NCBI GenBank assembly: GCA_016200995.1
Contig: JACQDS010000083.1
Coordinates: 1 to 7,207, forward strand
Direction of reading: 5' to 3'
Source: Candidatus Azambacteria bacterium
Lineage (GTDB): Bacteria > Patescibacteriota > Minisyncoccia > GWC2-36-17 > M10-OD1-4
DNA: 7,207 bases
Both the position numbers and the translations under genes were made by a program. Position 1 is the first letter of the stretch. Each line of letters opens with the position of its first letter. Positions 1-6,522 of this stretch are shown in pieces. Below the pieces are notes generated by a model. It did not search any database, was not told the origin of the DNA, and was given only the letters and a program-made list of their open reading frames with translations.

Positions 1-67
1 CTGGTCAAAGGCCGCGGATAAATGCATCAATGTTTACAAAAAAGTTTTAAATTTAAGCAAAAAATAA
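1..67 (+). CDS. 3' end of a probable glycosyltransferase (partial)
   Basis: Reading from base 2, an open frame runs into the window and stops at TAA (65-67). It gives the 21-residue tail WSKAADKCINVYKKVLNLSKK with the stop sharing its last base with the next ATG (TAATG, 65-69). The pattern Trp, then Ala-x-Lys four to seven residues on, then a helix with Tyr-Lys-Lys, is the usual C-terminal helix of GT-B glycosyltransferases of families GT4/GT5 ('SWEKTAEK...VYKK'). The translational overlap with a glycan enzyme and the downstream glycogen genes support a glycan role. In Bacteroidetes and some archaea a GT4/GT5 gene sits next to a GH57 gene, which fits this arrangement. Only the tail is visible, so the donor sugar and exact family are not known. 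Confidence 0.6.
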   Translation, partial: WSKAADKCINVYKKVLNLSKK

Positions 68-1263
68 TGCCGGATATCTGTTTTTATTTTCAAGTTCATC
101 AGCCAAGAAGGATAAAGAAATATCCGATCTTTAGCATCGGCAGGGACCATGAATATTTCAATGATGATTCAAATACCGACTTAAACAACAAAAAAATATT
201 CAAGAAGGTGGCGGACAAATGCTATCTGCCGGCAAACGCGGCGATGCTGGAGCTTTTGAAAATGTATCCGAATTTTAAGATCAGCTATTCTCTCTCCGGA
301 ATATTTTTAGAGCAGGCGGAGGAGTATTGTCCGGAGGTTCTGCGCTCTTTTTACAAGCTTGTGGAGACCGGCCAAGTTGAGATTCTTTCCGAGACCTACT
401 ATCACTCGCTTGCCGCTTTGTATTCCGAGGATGAATTTTATCATCAGGTTGATATGCACAGAAGATTAGTGAAAAATTTTTTTGATGTTGAGCCGAGGGT
501 TTTTAGAAATACAGAATTGATATATAATAATCATATAGCCAAGCTGGCGGAAGATATGGGTTTTGACGCCATTTTAGCTGAAGGCGTTGACAATATACTT
601 GGCTGGAGAAGCCCGAACTTTGTTTACAAGCCAAAAGGCGCGGAGCGCATAAAACTGCTTCTTAAAAATTACAAGCTTTCCGATGATATAGCTTTCAGGT
701 TTTCCTCTCGCGACTGGGCGGAGTGGCCTTTAACAGCCGATAAATTCGCCCATTGGATCTCCGGTCACAACGGCAATGGCGAGGTGATAAATCTTTTTAT
801 GGATTACGAAACTTTCGGCGAGCATCAATGGGAGTCAACCGGAATATTTGATTTTCTCCGCGCCTTGCCGGGAGAGATTTTTAAAAATCCTGATAACGGC
901 TTCAAAACTCCTTCAGAGGTCATAGACGCTTATACTCCTTACGACGAAATAGACATCCATAGGCATATCTCTTGGGCGGATGTTGAAAGAGATCTGAGCG
1001 CTTGGAGGTCAAACTCTATGCAGCATGCGGCGCTGGAAAAGATATACTCAATGGAAAAGGCGGTTTTGAAGAAAGATGACCAGAAGCTGACCAACGACTG
1101 GAGAAAGATGCAGACCTCCGACCACTTTTACTATATGTGCACCAAGTGGTTTGCGGATGGAGATGTCCATAAATACTTCAATCCGTACGAAACGCCTTAT
1201 GATGCTTTTATTTCATATATGAATGCATTCAATGATCTTAAAAAAAGAGTTGAAGAGGCTTAA
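67..1263 (+). CDS. GH57 glycoside hydrolase, alpha-amylase-like
   Basis: A 398-residue retaining alpha-glucan hydrolase or transferase of family GH57, probably cytoplasmic because no signal peptide is visible. The family's five conserved regions can be seen in order: HQP at residues 11-13; GQVEIL at 102-107; RNTEL at 147-151, with E150 the expected nucleophile; MDYETFGEH at 245-253, with D246 the expected acid/base; and SWADVERDLSAW starting at 302. The HQP and MDYETFGEH forms match the alpha-amylase-like subgroup (such as the Methanocaldococcus enzyme) better than GH57 branching enzymes, which carry HxHLP-type motifs and are longer. I chose the ATG at 67 rather than 22: the conserved beta-strand starts directly after it, and it overlaps the stop of the upstream gene. 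No Shine-Dalgarno is visible, so translational coupling is likely. The family is certain; whether it hydrolyses, transfers or branches glucan cannot be read from the sequence. Confidence 0.9.
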   Translation: MPDICFYFQVHQPRRIKKYPIFSIGRDHEYFNDDSNTDLNNKKIFKKVADKCYLPANAAMLELLKMYPNFKISYSLSGIFLEQAEEYCPEVLRSFYKLVETGQVEILSETYYHSLAALYSEDEFYHQVDMHRRLVKNFFDVEPRVFRNTELIYNNHIAKLAEDMGFDAILAEGVDNILGWRSPNFVYKPKGAERIKLLLKNYKLSDDIAFRFSSRDWAEWPLTADKFAHWISGHNGNGEVINLFMDYETFGEHQWESTGIFDFLRALPGEIFKNPDNGFKTPSEVIDAYTPYDEIDIHRHISWADVERDLSAWRSNSMQHAALEKIYSMEKAVLKKDDQKLTNDWRKMQTSDHFYYMCTKWFADGDVHKYFNPYETPYDAFISYMNAFNDLKKRVEEA

Positions 1264-1284
1264 TTGTAATTATTAAAAATTTAT

Positions 1285-3072
1285 ATGCAAAAACCGGATT
1301 TTATATTTGAAATTTCTTGGGAGACGGTCAATAAAGTCGGCGGGATAAACACGGTGATAGTTTCAAAAGCGAGAGAGATGGTTAAAAACTACGGCGCCAA
1401 TTATTTTCTTGTCGGTCCGTATATCAAGGCTCAAACAGTCGGCCAATTTGAAGAGATCCAGCCGCCGGAGTATTTTGCCGGCATATTTGCAAGTCTTCAG
1501 AAAAAGGGCGTCAAGGCGTATTTTGGCAAATGGCTGATCGAAGGAGAGCCTTTTGCCATTCTTTTGGATTTTGACGCTTTGATGCCATACACAAACTCCA
1601 TCAAAAAAGAGCTTTGGGATTTTTTCCAAGTGGATTCTCTGGGCGCAAGCATTGATTTTAATGAGCCGGTTGCCTGGGGTTTTGGCGTCGGCAAACTTTT
1701 GGAGGAGCTTGCGCTCGCTATGCCGGAAAAAAGGATTATCGGGCATTTCCACGAATGGCTTGCCGGTTCGGGGATACTTTATTTGAAGAACAAAAATGCA
1801 AAGATAGCTACGGTTTTTACAACCCACGCGACGACACTCGGTAGGAGCCTCGCCGGCGGAAATGTTGATTTTTATTCAAATCCGGAATCCATCAATGTTG
1901 AGCAGGAAGCAAGGACGCATTATGTCCAGCACAAGCACAAAGTGGAGGAGATGGCGGCAAAAAACGCCGATATATTCACCACGGTGAGCCAGATAACTGC
2001 CATTGAAGCGGAGTATTTTTTAGGCAGGAAGCCTGATCTTGTTTTGCCAAACGGCATAGATGTTGAAAAATTGCCGACAATAGAAGAGATCACAGAGCAT
2101 CATTCCATTCAAAGAAACAGAATACGGGAGTTTTTGATATATTACTTTTTTCCTTACTATACATTTGATATCAAGCAGACATTATTTTATTTTTTAGGCG
2201 CAAGGTATGAATTTCACAACAAAGGCGTGGACATTTTCATAGAGGCTCTTGCCAGACTCAACAAGAAATTAAAAGATGAAAGATCAAAAAAGACGATTGT
2301 GAGCTTCATCTGGGTGCCGACGGCTGTCAAAGGCATAAACGAAAGGCTTGTTAAATCAAGAGAGTATTTCCGAGACATAATGAATTCCTTTGAGGAAGAA
2401 CACGATGAGATGGATAACACTATCTTGTATTCTCTTCTAACGAAAGAAGATGCGAGGGTGGAGGATCTTTTTGATGAGACATTTTTGAGAAATCTTCGCA
2501 ATCAGATAAAACGCTTGAAAAGCTCTGTCGGTGACTCTCCTCTGCTTGCAACCCATGATGTATTGGACCCAAACGACAAAATTTTAAGGTCGCTCAAAGA
2601 GCATAATCTTCTGAATAAAGAAGAGGATAGGGTGAAGGTGGTTTTTTATCCTATTTATTCAAGCGGATCGGACGGGGTTTTAGATCAGGAGTATTACGAA
2701 AGCATTCAAGGCTCGCATCTTGGGGTCTTCCCATCTTTCTATGAGCCTTGGGGCTATACGCCGCTTGAAAGCGCCGGACTTGGCGTTTCCGCCGTGACGA
2801 CCGATCTTTCAGGCTTTGGAAGATACTTCAGAGACACGGTTAAAGACAAGGAATTTCCCGGGGTTTATGTCATAGATAGATTAAAGCGGCCGGATGAGGA
2901 TGTGACGAACGACCTCTTGAATATTATGTACAAATACGCAAGCTCTTCAAGAAGAGACAGGGTGCAAAACAAAATTTCCGCATACAATCTTGCCGCCAAA
3001 GCGGATTGGAGTATTTTTGCGAAAGAATATTTTAAAGCCCATGAGCAGGCGTTGATAAAAAGATACAAATGA
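1285..3072 (+). CDS. glycogen synthase, GT3 (eukaryotic-like) family
   Basis: A 595-residue GT-B glycosyltransferase that adds glucose from a nucleotide sugar to the non-reducing end of an alpha-1,4-glucan. It is of the GT3 type known from yeast and animals and from Bacteroidetes, not the usual bacterial GT5 GlgA. Visible landmarks are KVGGI at residues 17-21 (donor loop), HEW at 156-158, TTHATTLGR at 179-187, LPNGID at 254-259, GARYEFHNKG at 305-314 and the signature EPWGYTPLE at 487-495, which holds the E-x7-E catalytic pair E487/E495. It is shorter than eukaryotic enzymes (about 700 residues), as bacterial members are. The C-terminal arginine cluster that binds glucose-6-phosphate in eukaryotes is only partly kept: R556, R557 and R559 are present, but later positions are K563, S565 and N568. 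The gene starts 21 nt after the GH57 stop with no clear Shine-Dalgarno, and its TGA overlaps the next ATG. Eukaryotic GT3 uses UDP-glucose; the donor here is not shown. Confidence 0.93.
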   Translation: MQKPDFIFEISWETVNKVGGINTVIVSKAREMVKNYGANYFLVGPYIKAQTVGQFEEIQPPEYFAGIFASLQKKGVKAYFGKWLIEGEPFAILLDFDALMPYTNSIKKELWDFFQVDSLGASIDFNEPVAWGFGVGKLLEELALAMPEKRIIGHFHEWLAGSGILYLKNKNAKIATVFTTHATTLGRSLAGGNVDFYSNPESINVEQEARTHYVQHKHKVEEMAAKNADIFTTVSQITAIEAEYFLGRKPDLVLPNGIDVEKLPTIEEITEHHSIQRNRIREFLIYYFFPYYTFDIKQTLFYFLGARYEFHNKGVDIFIEALARLNKKLKDERSKKTIVSFIWVPTAVKGINERLVKSREYFRDIMNSFEEEHDEMDNTILYSLLTKEDARVEDLFDETFLRNLRNQIKRLKSSVGDSPLLATHDVLDPNDKILRSLKEHNLLNKEEDRVKVVFYPIYSSGSDGVLDQEYYESIQGSHLGVFPSFYEPWGYTPLESAGLGVSAVTTDLSGFGRYFRDTVKDKEFPGVYVIDRLKRPDEDVTNDLLNIMYKYASSSRRDRVQNKISAYNLAAKADWSIFAKEYFKAHEQALIKRYK

Positions 3073-4871
3073 TCGTTTCCCACAGATTTAAAAAAAACGA
3101 AATAGAAAAAGAGCTAGATGGAAATTTCCGGCTTTTGCTTGCCAATAGGATAGGCGGCTTTTGGTCATGGCAGGATGATGTTGAGTCAAGATATTCCGGA
3201 TTTTACCACAGGCACAATGATAAGCTTTTTAAGTCAATAGAATCCATTAAGCTTCACGATAGTTCTCCAATTAAAAAAATACAAAATAATTTTTGGAATT
3301 TTGAACTAGAGAGAGAAAATGGAATAAAAGAATCTTTTTTCATTCCTTACGGGTTTGACGCTCTGGTTTACGAAACAAGCAGAGAGGTCTCTTTTGATCT
3401 TATTTTAGACTGCAAAGAAATGTTTGACAACTCAGAATGGGGCAGGAACTATTCTTTTTTTGAAGAGGATAAAAAAGTGATCATTGAGTATTCAAAATCG
3501 GAGAATGGAGCGAAAAAATACGGATTTTTTCTTGTCATTTACAGCGATAATTTCAAGTACAGGGTCAAAAAGGATTGGATCTTGAAAGATTACAAATACG
3601 ATTTTAAAAGAAAGGATCCGCCTTTTTCAAGATATCTTTTTTCAGCGCTTGAGCTTGAGGGTTCAAAATTTGTTTTTGCGGTCTCAAAAGACAAGGCGAA
3701 AGCCATTGAAGAAGCAAAGACCGCTTTTGAAAATTTAAAAGAGTTAAAAAGGGATCACCAAAAAAGCGCAGTTGAGTTTGAGTCAAAAAACAGCGCCGAG
3801 ATCTCCGATGAATGCGTTAATATGGCGTATCTAGCCGCTCAATTTTCGCTTTCAAATATGCTTGTTTATAATATCTCCGGAAATATCAGCGGCTTGTATG
3901 CCGGCATTCCTTGGTTTTCGCAATTTTGGGCGAGGGATTCTCTTGTCTCGCTTGCCGCGTTGCCCAAAAAAAGCAAGCTCGGACTTTTTTTAAATTATCT
4001 TGAGGAGTTTAAAAACAATGGAAAAATATCATCCTGCGGAGCCGGCTGTATGCGCGGCGCTGATGTTCACGGGCTTTTTTTCAAAAGAGCTGTGGAATTG
4101 ATGGAGGAAAATCTTTTGACGCAAGATGAAATATTTGAGATAAAAAACATCTTGGTCAAGGAGATAAATGATATTTTAAAATCAAGCACAAAAGATGATT
4201 TTGCCGTCAATGGACCGAAAGAAACATGGATGGACACGGATTTTAAGGGGGATTCCAGAGACGGCATCAGAATAGAGATACAGTCTTTGCGACTTAATAT
4301 GTACAATCTCGCCGCCAAGCTGACAGGGGAGAGAAGATATTTTGAGCTTGAACACAACCTTTCCAAAAAGGTGAGAGAGAGATTTTTTAACGGCGATTCT
4401 TTAAAAGACGGCATAGATGACAACGAGGTCAGGCCGAATATTTTTCTTGCTTTTTATTTTTATCCGGAATTGCTTTTTAAGCATGAATGGGAGAAGGTTT
4501 TTTCTCACGCTTTGGATCATCTTTGGCTTTCGTGGGGAGGGCTTTTGAGCATCTCAAAAAAGAGTCCGCTTTTTTGCGGTGAATACAGAGGCTGCCAGGA
4601 GCCGAACCAGAGCTACCACAGAGGCGACTCATGGTATTTTATGAATGATCTTGCAATGCTGGCTCTTAAAAAAGTTGACATGCACAGATTCAAAAAAAAG
4701 ATAGAGAAGATCCTTGAGGCGAGCACAGAGGAGATATTGTGGTCCGGAATGCTCGGGCATCACGCCGAGATCTCTTCGGCGGATAAATTCGGCTCCAACG
4801 GCTGTTTTGCTCAAAGCTGGTCAGCCGCTTTGTATATTGAGGCGATAGAAGCCTTCAGAGCGAAAAACTGA
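3069..4871 (+). CDS. glycogen debranching enzyme (amylo-alpha-1,6-glucosidase)
   Basis: A 600-residue debranching glucosidase that removes alpha-1,6-linked branch-stub glucose. Residues about 10-220 resemble the N-terminal beta-sandwich domain of prokaryotic GDE proteins, with ANRIGGFW at 25-32 and SRYSGFY at 40-46. Residues about 235-597 form the GDE_C (alpha/alpha)6 barrel: WFSQFWARD at 282-290, GPKETWMDTD at 382-391, RDGIRIEIQ at 397-405, EPNQSYHRGDSW at 511-522 and the closing FAQSWSAALYIEA helix. By analogy with GH133/GH15-like enzymes, D389 or D391 and E403 are candidate catalytic carboxylates; this assignment is inferred. The eukaryotic 4-alpha-glucanotransferase half is absent, as usual for prokaryotic versions, so transfer activity would have to come from elsewhere, possibly the GH57 enzyme in the same operon. 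The ATG overlaps the glycogen synthase stop (ATGA, 3069-3072), which suggests coupled translation. No signal peptide is seen. Confidence 0.9.
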   Translation: MIVSHRFKKNEIEKELDGNFRLLLANRIGGFWSWQDDVESRYSGFYHRHNDKLFKSIESIKLHDSSPIKKIQNNFWNFELERENGIKESFFIPYGFDALVYETSREVSFDLILDCKEMFDNSEWGRNYSFFEEDKKVIIEYSKSENGAKKYGFFLVIYSDNFKYRVKKDWILKDYKYDFKRKDPPFSRYLFSALELEGSKFVFAVSKDKAKAIEEAKTAFENLKELKRDHQKSAVEFESKNSAEISDECVNMAYLAAQFSLSNMLVYNISGNISGLYAGIPWFSQFWARDSLVSLAALPKKSKLGLFLNYLEEFKNNGKISSCGAGCMRGADVHGLFFKRAVELMEENLLTQDEIFEIKNILVKEINDILKSSTKDDFAVNGPKETWMDTDFKGDSRDGIRIEIQSLRLNMYNLAAKLTGERRYFELEHNLSKKVRERFFNGDSLKDGIDDNEVRPNIFLAFYFYPELLFKHEWEKVFSHALDHLWLSWGGLLSISKKSPLFCGEYRGCQEPNQSYHRGDSWYFMNDLAMLALKKVDMHRFKKKIEKILEASTEEILWSGMLGHHAEISSADKFGSNGCFAQSWSAALYIEAIEAFRAKN

Positions 4872-4920
4872 AAGCTTAAAATGCACGATTTTTTTGCGCT
4901 TTGCGCTTTTCGTTTTTTTA
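4864..4920. terminator. candidate bidirectional terminator between convergent genes
   Basis: Bases 4864-4875 pair with 4905-4916 as a 12-bp stem with one mismatch and one G-T pair. The 29-nt loop includes a smaller GCGC-TTT-GCGC hairpin whose second GCGC (4903-4906) overlaps the 3' arm. A T run follows on the + strand (4913-4919), and a shorter one follows on the - strand. The stem overlaps the ends of both the debranching gene and the protease gene, which converge here. The stem is imperfect and A/T-rich, so this is only a reasonable candidate. Confidence 0.35.
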
Positions 4921-5898
4921 TTTTCTCTCAAGCATTTTCGTTTTAAGGATTTTTTCTTTTTTGTCTCGCAGAATTTTTATTGATATAATATCCCCAACAT
5001 TTGTTTTGGCGACAAGCTGGTCGAGTCCGACGCCGTCTTTTATTGCTGTATTGTTAAATTCCAAAATGATATCATCCTCTTTTATGCCGGCTTTGTCGGC
5101 GGTTGAGCCTTTTGTGACGGCAAGGTCATGTGGCAAATGTTCTTTTATTATCCAAGCGCCGTAGTTTATAGGTAAATTGTATTTTTTTTGAAATTCATCA
5201 TTTACTACCACATATCTTACTCCCAAGGACGGTTGGATTATTTTTCCGAATTTTTTAATATCTTCAATGTCTTTTTTTGCATTTGATATCGGTATGGCAA
5301 AGCTGATATTTTGGGCGCCATGCACCACCACCGCATTTATGCCGATGACCTTACCTTCGGTGTTAAGCATAGGTCCGCCGGAGTTTCCGGGGTTTATCGC
5401 CGCGTCGGTCTGTATAAGTCCTCTTAAGTTCTGAGCAACTTCATCGTCGCTACCTTCGGTGGAAACGACTCGCAAGAGTCCGGAAGTTATTCCTTTTGAG
5501 ACCGAGTTATGGAACTGCGAAAGGGCATTGCCGATGGTTATTACGGTCTGCCCTATATGCAGATTCTCTGAATTTCCAAGCTCAAGAAAAGGCAGGTCGT
5601 TGCCGGAATTGATCTTGAGTATCGCAATATCGTTTATTTGGTCTCTGCCGATAATCGTAATAGGATATCTTTTTCCAGCTTGGGTTTCGGCGGTATATTT
5701 TGCTTTCTCGTCAGAAACGACATGTCTGTTAGTCAGGATCAAGCCGTCGTTTGAAATGATAAACCCCGAGCCTCCGCCGACAACGCGCTCTTTATCTTTT
5801 TTAAAGATTTTTTTATCCTCCTGCGATATGATAATATTCACAACGGCAGGGGACGCTTTTTTGACTATTTCTATTACCAATTTTTCTTCTTCTGTCAT
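4918..5898 (-). CDS. HtrA/DegP-like trypsin-type serine protease with PDZ domain, no export signal
   Basis: A 326-residue S1C-family serine protease, a class that degrades misfolded proteins. The trypsin-like domain spans roughly residues 5-215, with catalytic H59 in TNRHVV, D90 in NDIAIL and S173 in NPGNSGGP; the Gly-rich GGGSGFI at 41-47 is typical of the family. One PDZ domain occupies about 225-322 (the GVRYV and KAGIKEDDIILEFN elements). Most HtrA proteins begin with a signal peptide or one membrane anchor. This one begins with a charged stretch (MTEEEKLVIEIVKK) that leads straight into the protease fold. An in-frame TAA lies two codons upstream of the ATG, so no longer N-terminus is possible. 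It is therefore probably cytoplasmic unless exported by an unusual route. It lacks a second PDZ and has no visible Shine-Dalgarno. It is convergent with the glycogen operon and divergent from tRNA-Leu, so it is most likely transcribed alone. Confidence 0.93.
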   Translation of the reverse strand: MTEEEKLVIEIVKKASPAVVNIIISQEDKKIFKKDKERVVGGGSGFIISNDGLILTNRHVVSDEKAKYTAETQAGKRYPITIIGRDQINDIAILKINSGNDLPFLELGNSENLHIGQTVITIGNALSQFHNSVSKGITSGLLRVVSTEGSDDEVAQNLRGLIQTDAAINPGNSGGPMLNTEGKVIGINAVVVHGAQNISFAIPISNAKKDIEDIKKFGKIIQPSLGVRYVVVNDEFQKKYNLPINYGAWIIKEHLPHDLAVTKGSTADKAGIKEDDIILEFNNTAIKDGVGLDQLVAKTNVGDIISIKILRDKKEKILKTKMLERK

Positions 5899-5914
5899 AG
5901 TTTAAAATATATAA

Positions 5915-5930
5915 CTAAAATATATTTTAG
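5915..5930. repeat. 16-bp perfect palindrome near the protease start
   Basis: CTAAAATATATTTTAG reads the same on both strands. It overlaps the candidate -10 of the HtrA-like gene and ends 16 bp before its start codon. This is where an operator for a dimeric regulator could sit. All but two bases are A or T, so it could also have arisen by chance. Confidence 0.4.
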
Positions 5931-5932
5931 CA
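5924..5932 (-). promoter_or_regulatory. candidate extended -10 promoter for the HtrA-like gene
   Basis: On the - strand TGCTAAAAT is an extended -10 (TG-n-TAAAAT, five of six matches to TATAAT). It would give a leader of about 20 nt before the ATG at 5898. A weak TTCAGA lies about 18 nt upstream as a possible -35. The region is so A/T-rich that other -10-like hexamers exist, so the exact position is uncertain. Confidence 0.35.
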
Positions 5933-5962
5933 TAAAAATCTATATTTCTGAAATCCCTATAC

Positions 5963-5985
5963 ACTTGGAGACTCAATCTCCAAGT
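5963..5985. repeat. perfect 9-bp inverted repeat with 5-nt loop
   Basis: ACTTGGAGA at 5963-5971 and TCTCCAAGT at 5977-5985 form a perfect stem around the loop CTCAA. It sits between the divergent HtrA-like gene and tRNA-Leu, upstream of both promoter candidates. Neither side has a T run, so it is not an intrinsic terminator. It could be a REP-like palindrome, a regulator site or a cruciform-forming element. Confidence 0.6.
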
Positions 5986-5994
5986 CGCGATTTC

Positions 5995-6023
5995 TTGCAA
6001 AACAACGAAAATATGTGTATGAT
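5995..6023 (+). promoter_or_regulatory. sigma70-type promoter for tRNA-Leu
   Basis: TTGCAA (5995-6000, -35) and TATGAT (6018-6023, -10) are separated by exactly 17 nt. Start of transcription would fall near 6030, about six bases before the mature tRNA 5' end. Both hexamers match the consensus at five of six (TATGAT) and four of six (TTGCAA) positions, and the geometry fits. Confidence 0.65.
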
Positions 6024-6035
6024 TTTGAGTGTTCT

Positions 6036-6122
6036 GCCGGGGTGGCGAAATTGGCATACGCGCCAGCCTTAGAAGCTGGTGGGGGAAACTCCGTGGAGGT
6101 TCAAGTCCTCTCTCCGGCACCA
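6036..6122 (+). tRNA. tRNA-Leu (anticodon UAG), CCA encoded
   Basis: An 87-nt class II tRNA with a long variable arm. The acceptor stem GCCGGGG pairs with CTCCGGC (one G-T pair), followed by discriminator A6119 and a genomically encoded CCA (6120-6122). The anticodon stem CCAGC/GCTGG encloses the loop CTTAGAA, with anticodon TAG at 6070-6072, which reads CUN leucine codons. The T arm GGAGG-TTCAAGT-CCTCT and a D arm containing TTGGCATACGC are canonical for bacterial tRNA-Leu. It has its own promoter just upstream, and no strong terminator immediately follows it. Confidence 0.96.
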
Positions 6123-6240
6123 AAAAAGCAGGATTGATCCGGCTTCTCTAGTGCTGTAATTATACACTTTGCGCGAACCTTTTTCGAGCGGAAATCGAAC
6201 GAATGAATCAGCCCAACCACCGCTCGCTCCGCTCGCGTGT

Positions 6241-6324
6241 CCCGCAGAAAAATGTTCTCCGCTTTTTTGTCTTTGCGCGCGCCTGATTTTTTCTTCTAAA
6301 TGGAAGAGAACATTTTTCTGCGGG
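6241..6324. repeat. perfect 19-bp inverted repeat
   Basis: CCCGCAGAAAAATGTTCTC (6241-6259) is matched exactly by its reverse complement at 6306-6324, with 46 nt between. An outer imperfect 12-bp arm (6210-6221 with 6349-6360) encloses it, so the whole could fold into a long rod of about 150 nt. A chance perfect 19-bp match this close is very unlikely. Confidence 0.85.
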
Positions 6325-6370
6325 TCTCTGCCCTCAATTCTTCGGGCAGGTGGCTGGGCTTCAATACGGA

Positions 6371-6423
6371 CGAGGCAAAGCAAAACTATTTTTTGCGGGA
6401 GGAAAAGGATTTGCTTTGCCTCG
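6371..6423. repeat. perfect 14-bp inverted repeat
   Basis: CGAGGCAAAGCAAA (6371-6384) is the exact reverse complement of 6410-6423, with a 25-nt loop. It lies between the 19-bp repeat and the terminator hairpin and forms a second independent stem of the structured block. Confidence 0.8.
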
Positions 6424-6453
6424 ACTCTTTTTTCAAAACGGCGGGGATTTGGT

Positions 6454-6508
6454 ATCCGCCGCGCAGGAGGTGCGGGAGGAATGCGCGGCGGATTTGTTTT
6501 TAATTTTT
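6454..6508 (+). terminator. strong intrinsic terminator, rightward
   Basis: ATCCGCCGCGCA (6454-6465) pairs perfectly with TGCGCGGCGGAT (6482-6493) around a 16-nt loop, followed by the T-rich tail TTGTTTTTAATTTTT (6494-6508). A GC-rich 12-bp stem plus T tract is a textbook intrinsic terminator. The nearest convincing + strand transcription unit upstream is tRNA-Leu. GGCGG at 6440-6444 could pair with CCGCC at 6456-6460 and so compete with the left arm, but that alternative is much weaker. Confidence 0.75.
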
Positions 6509-6522
6509 GGCGGGTGGGCTAT

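Noticed and set aside
22..66. Longer GH57 reading frame starting at the ATG at 22
   Set aside because: Residues before the ATG at 67 do not match the family, and this stretch encodes the tail of the upstream gene in another frame. The TAATG overlap and the conserved strand starting right after base 67 favour 67.
1363..1827. 154-codon open frame on the - strand inside the glycogen synthase gene
   Set aside because: It is antisense to a strongly conserved GT3 domain, has no ribosome site and shows no recognisable motif.
1285..4871. UGA recoded as glycine (Gracilibacteria/SR1 code)
   Set aside because: TGA ends both the glycogen synthase and the debranching genes at the expected family length, and no in-frame TGA occurs inside conserved regions.
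5459..5905. 148-codon open frame on the + strand over the protease gene
   Set aside because: It is the antisense of the HtrA catalytic domain, which has an intact triad; the predicted protein has no family features.
6126..6145. Hairpin directly after tRNA-Leu as its terminator
   Set aside because: The AAGCAGG/CCGGCTT stem has a mismatch and is not followed by a T run.
6222..6236. CGCTCG-CTC-CGCTCG as the start of a CRISPR or tandem repeat array
   Set aside because: There are only two short units with no regularly spaced copies.
5902..6383. Open frames on the - strand over tRNA-Leu (73 and 104 codons)
   Set aside because: Their peptides contain the phrases typical of antisense translation of tRNA-Leu (such as GLEPPRSFPHQ and REDLNLHG). 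They are artefacts of the tRNA sequence.
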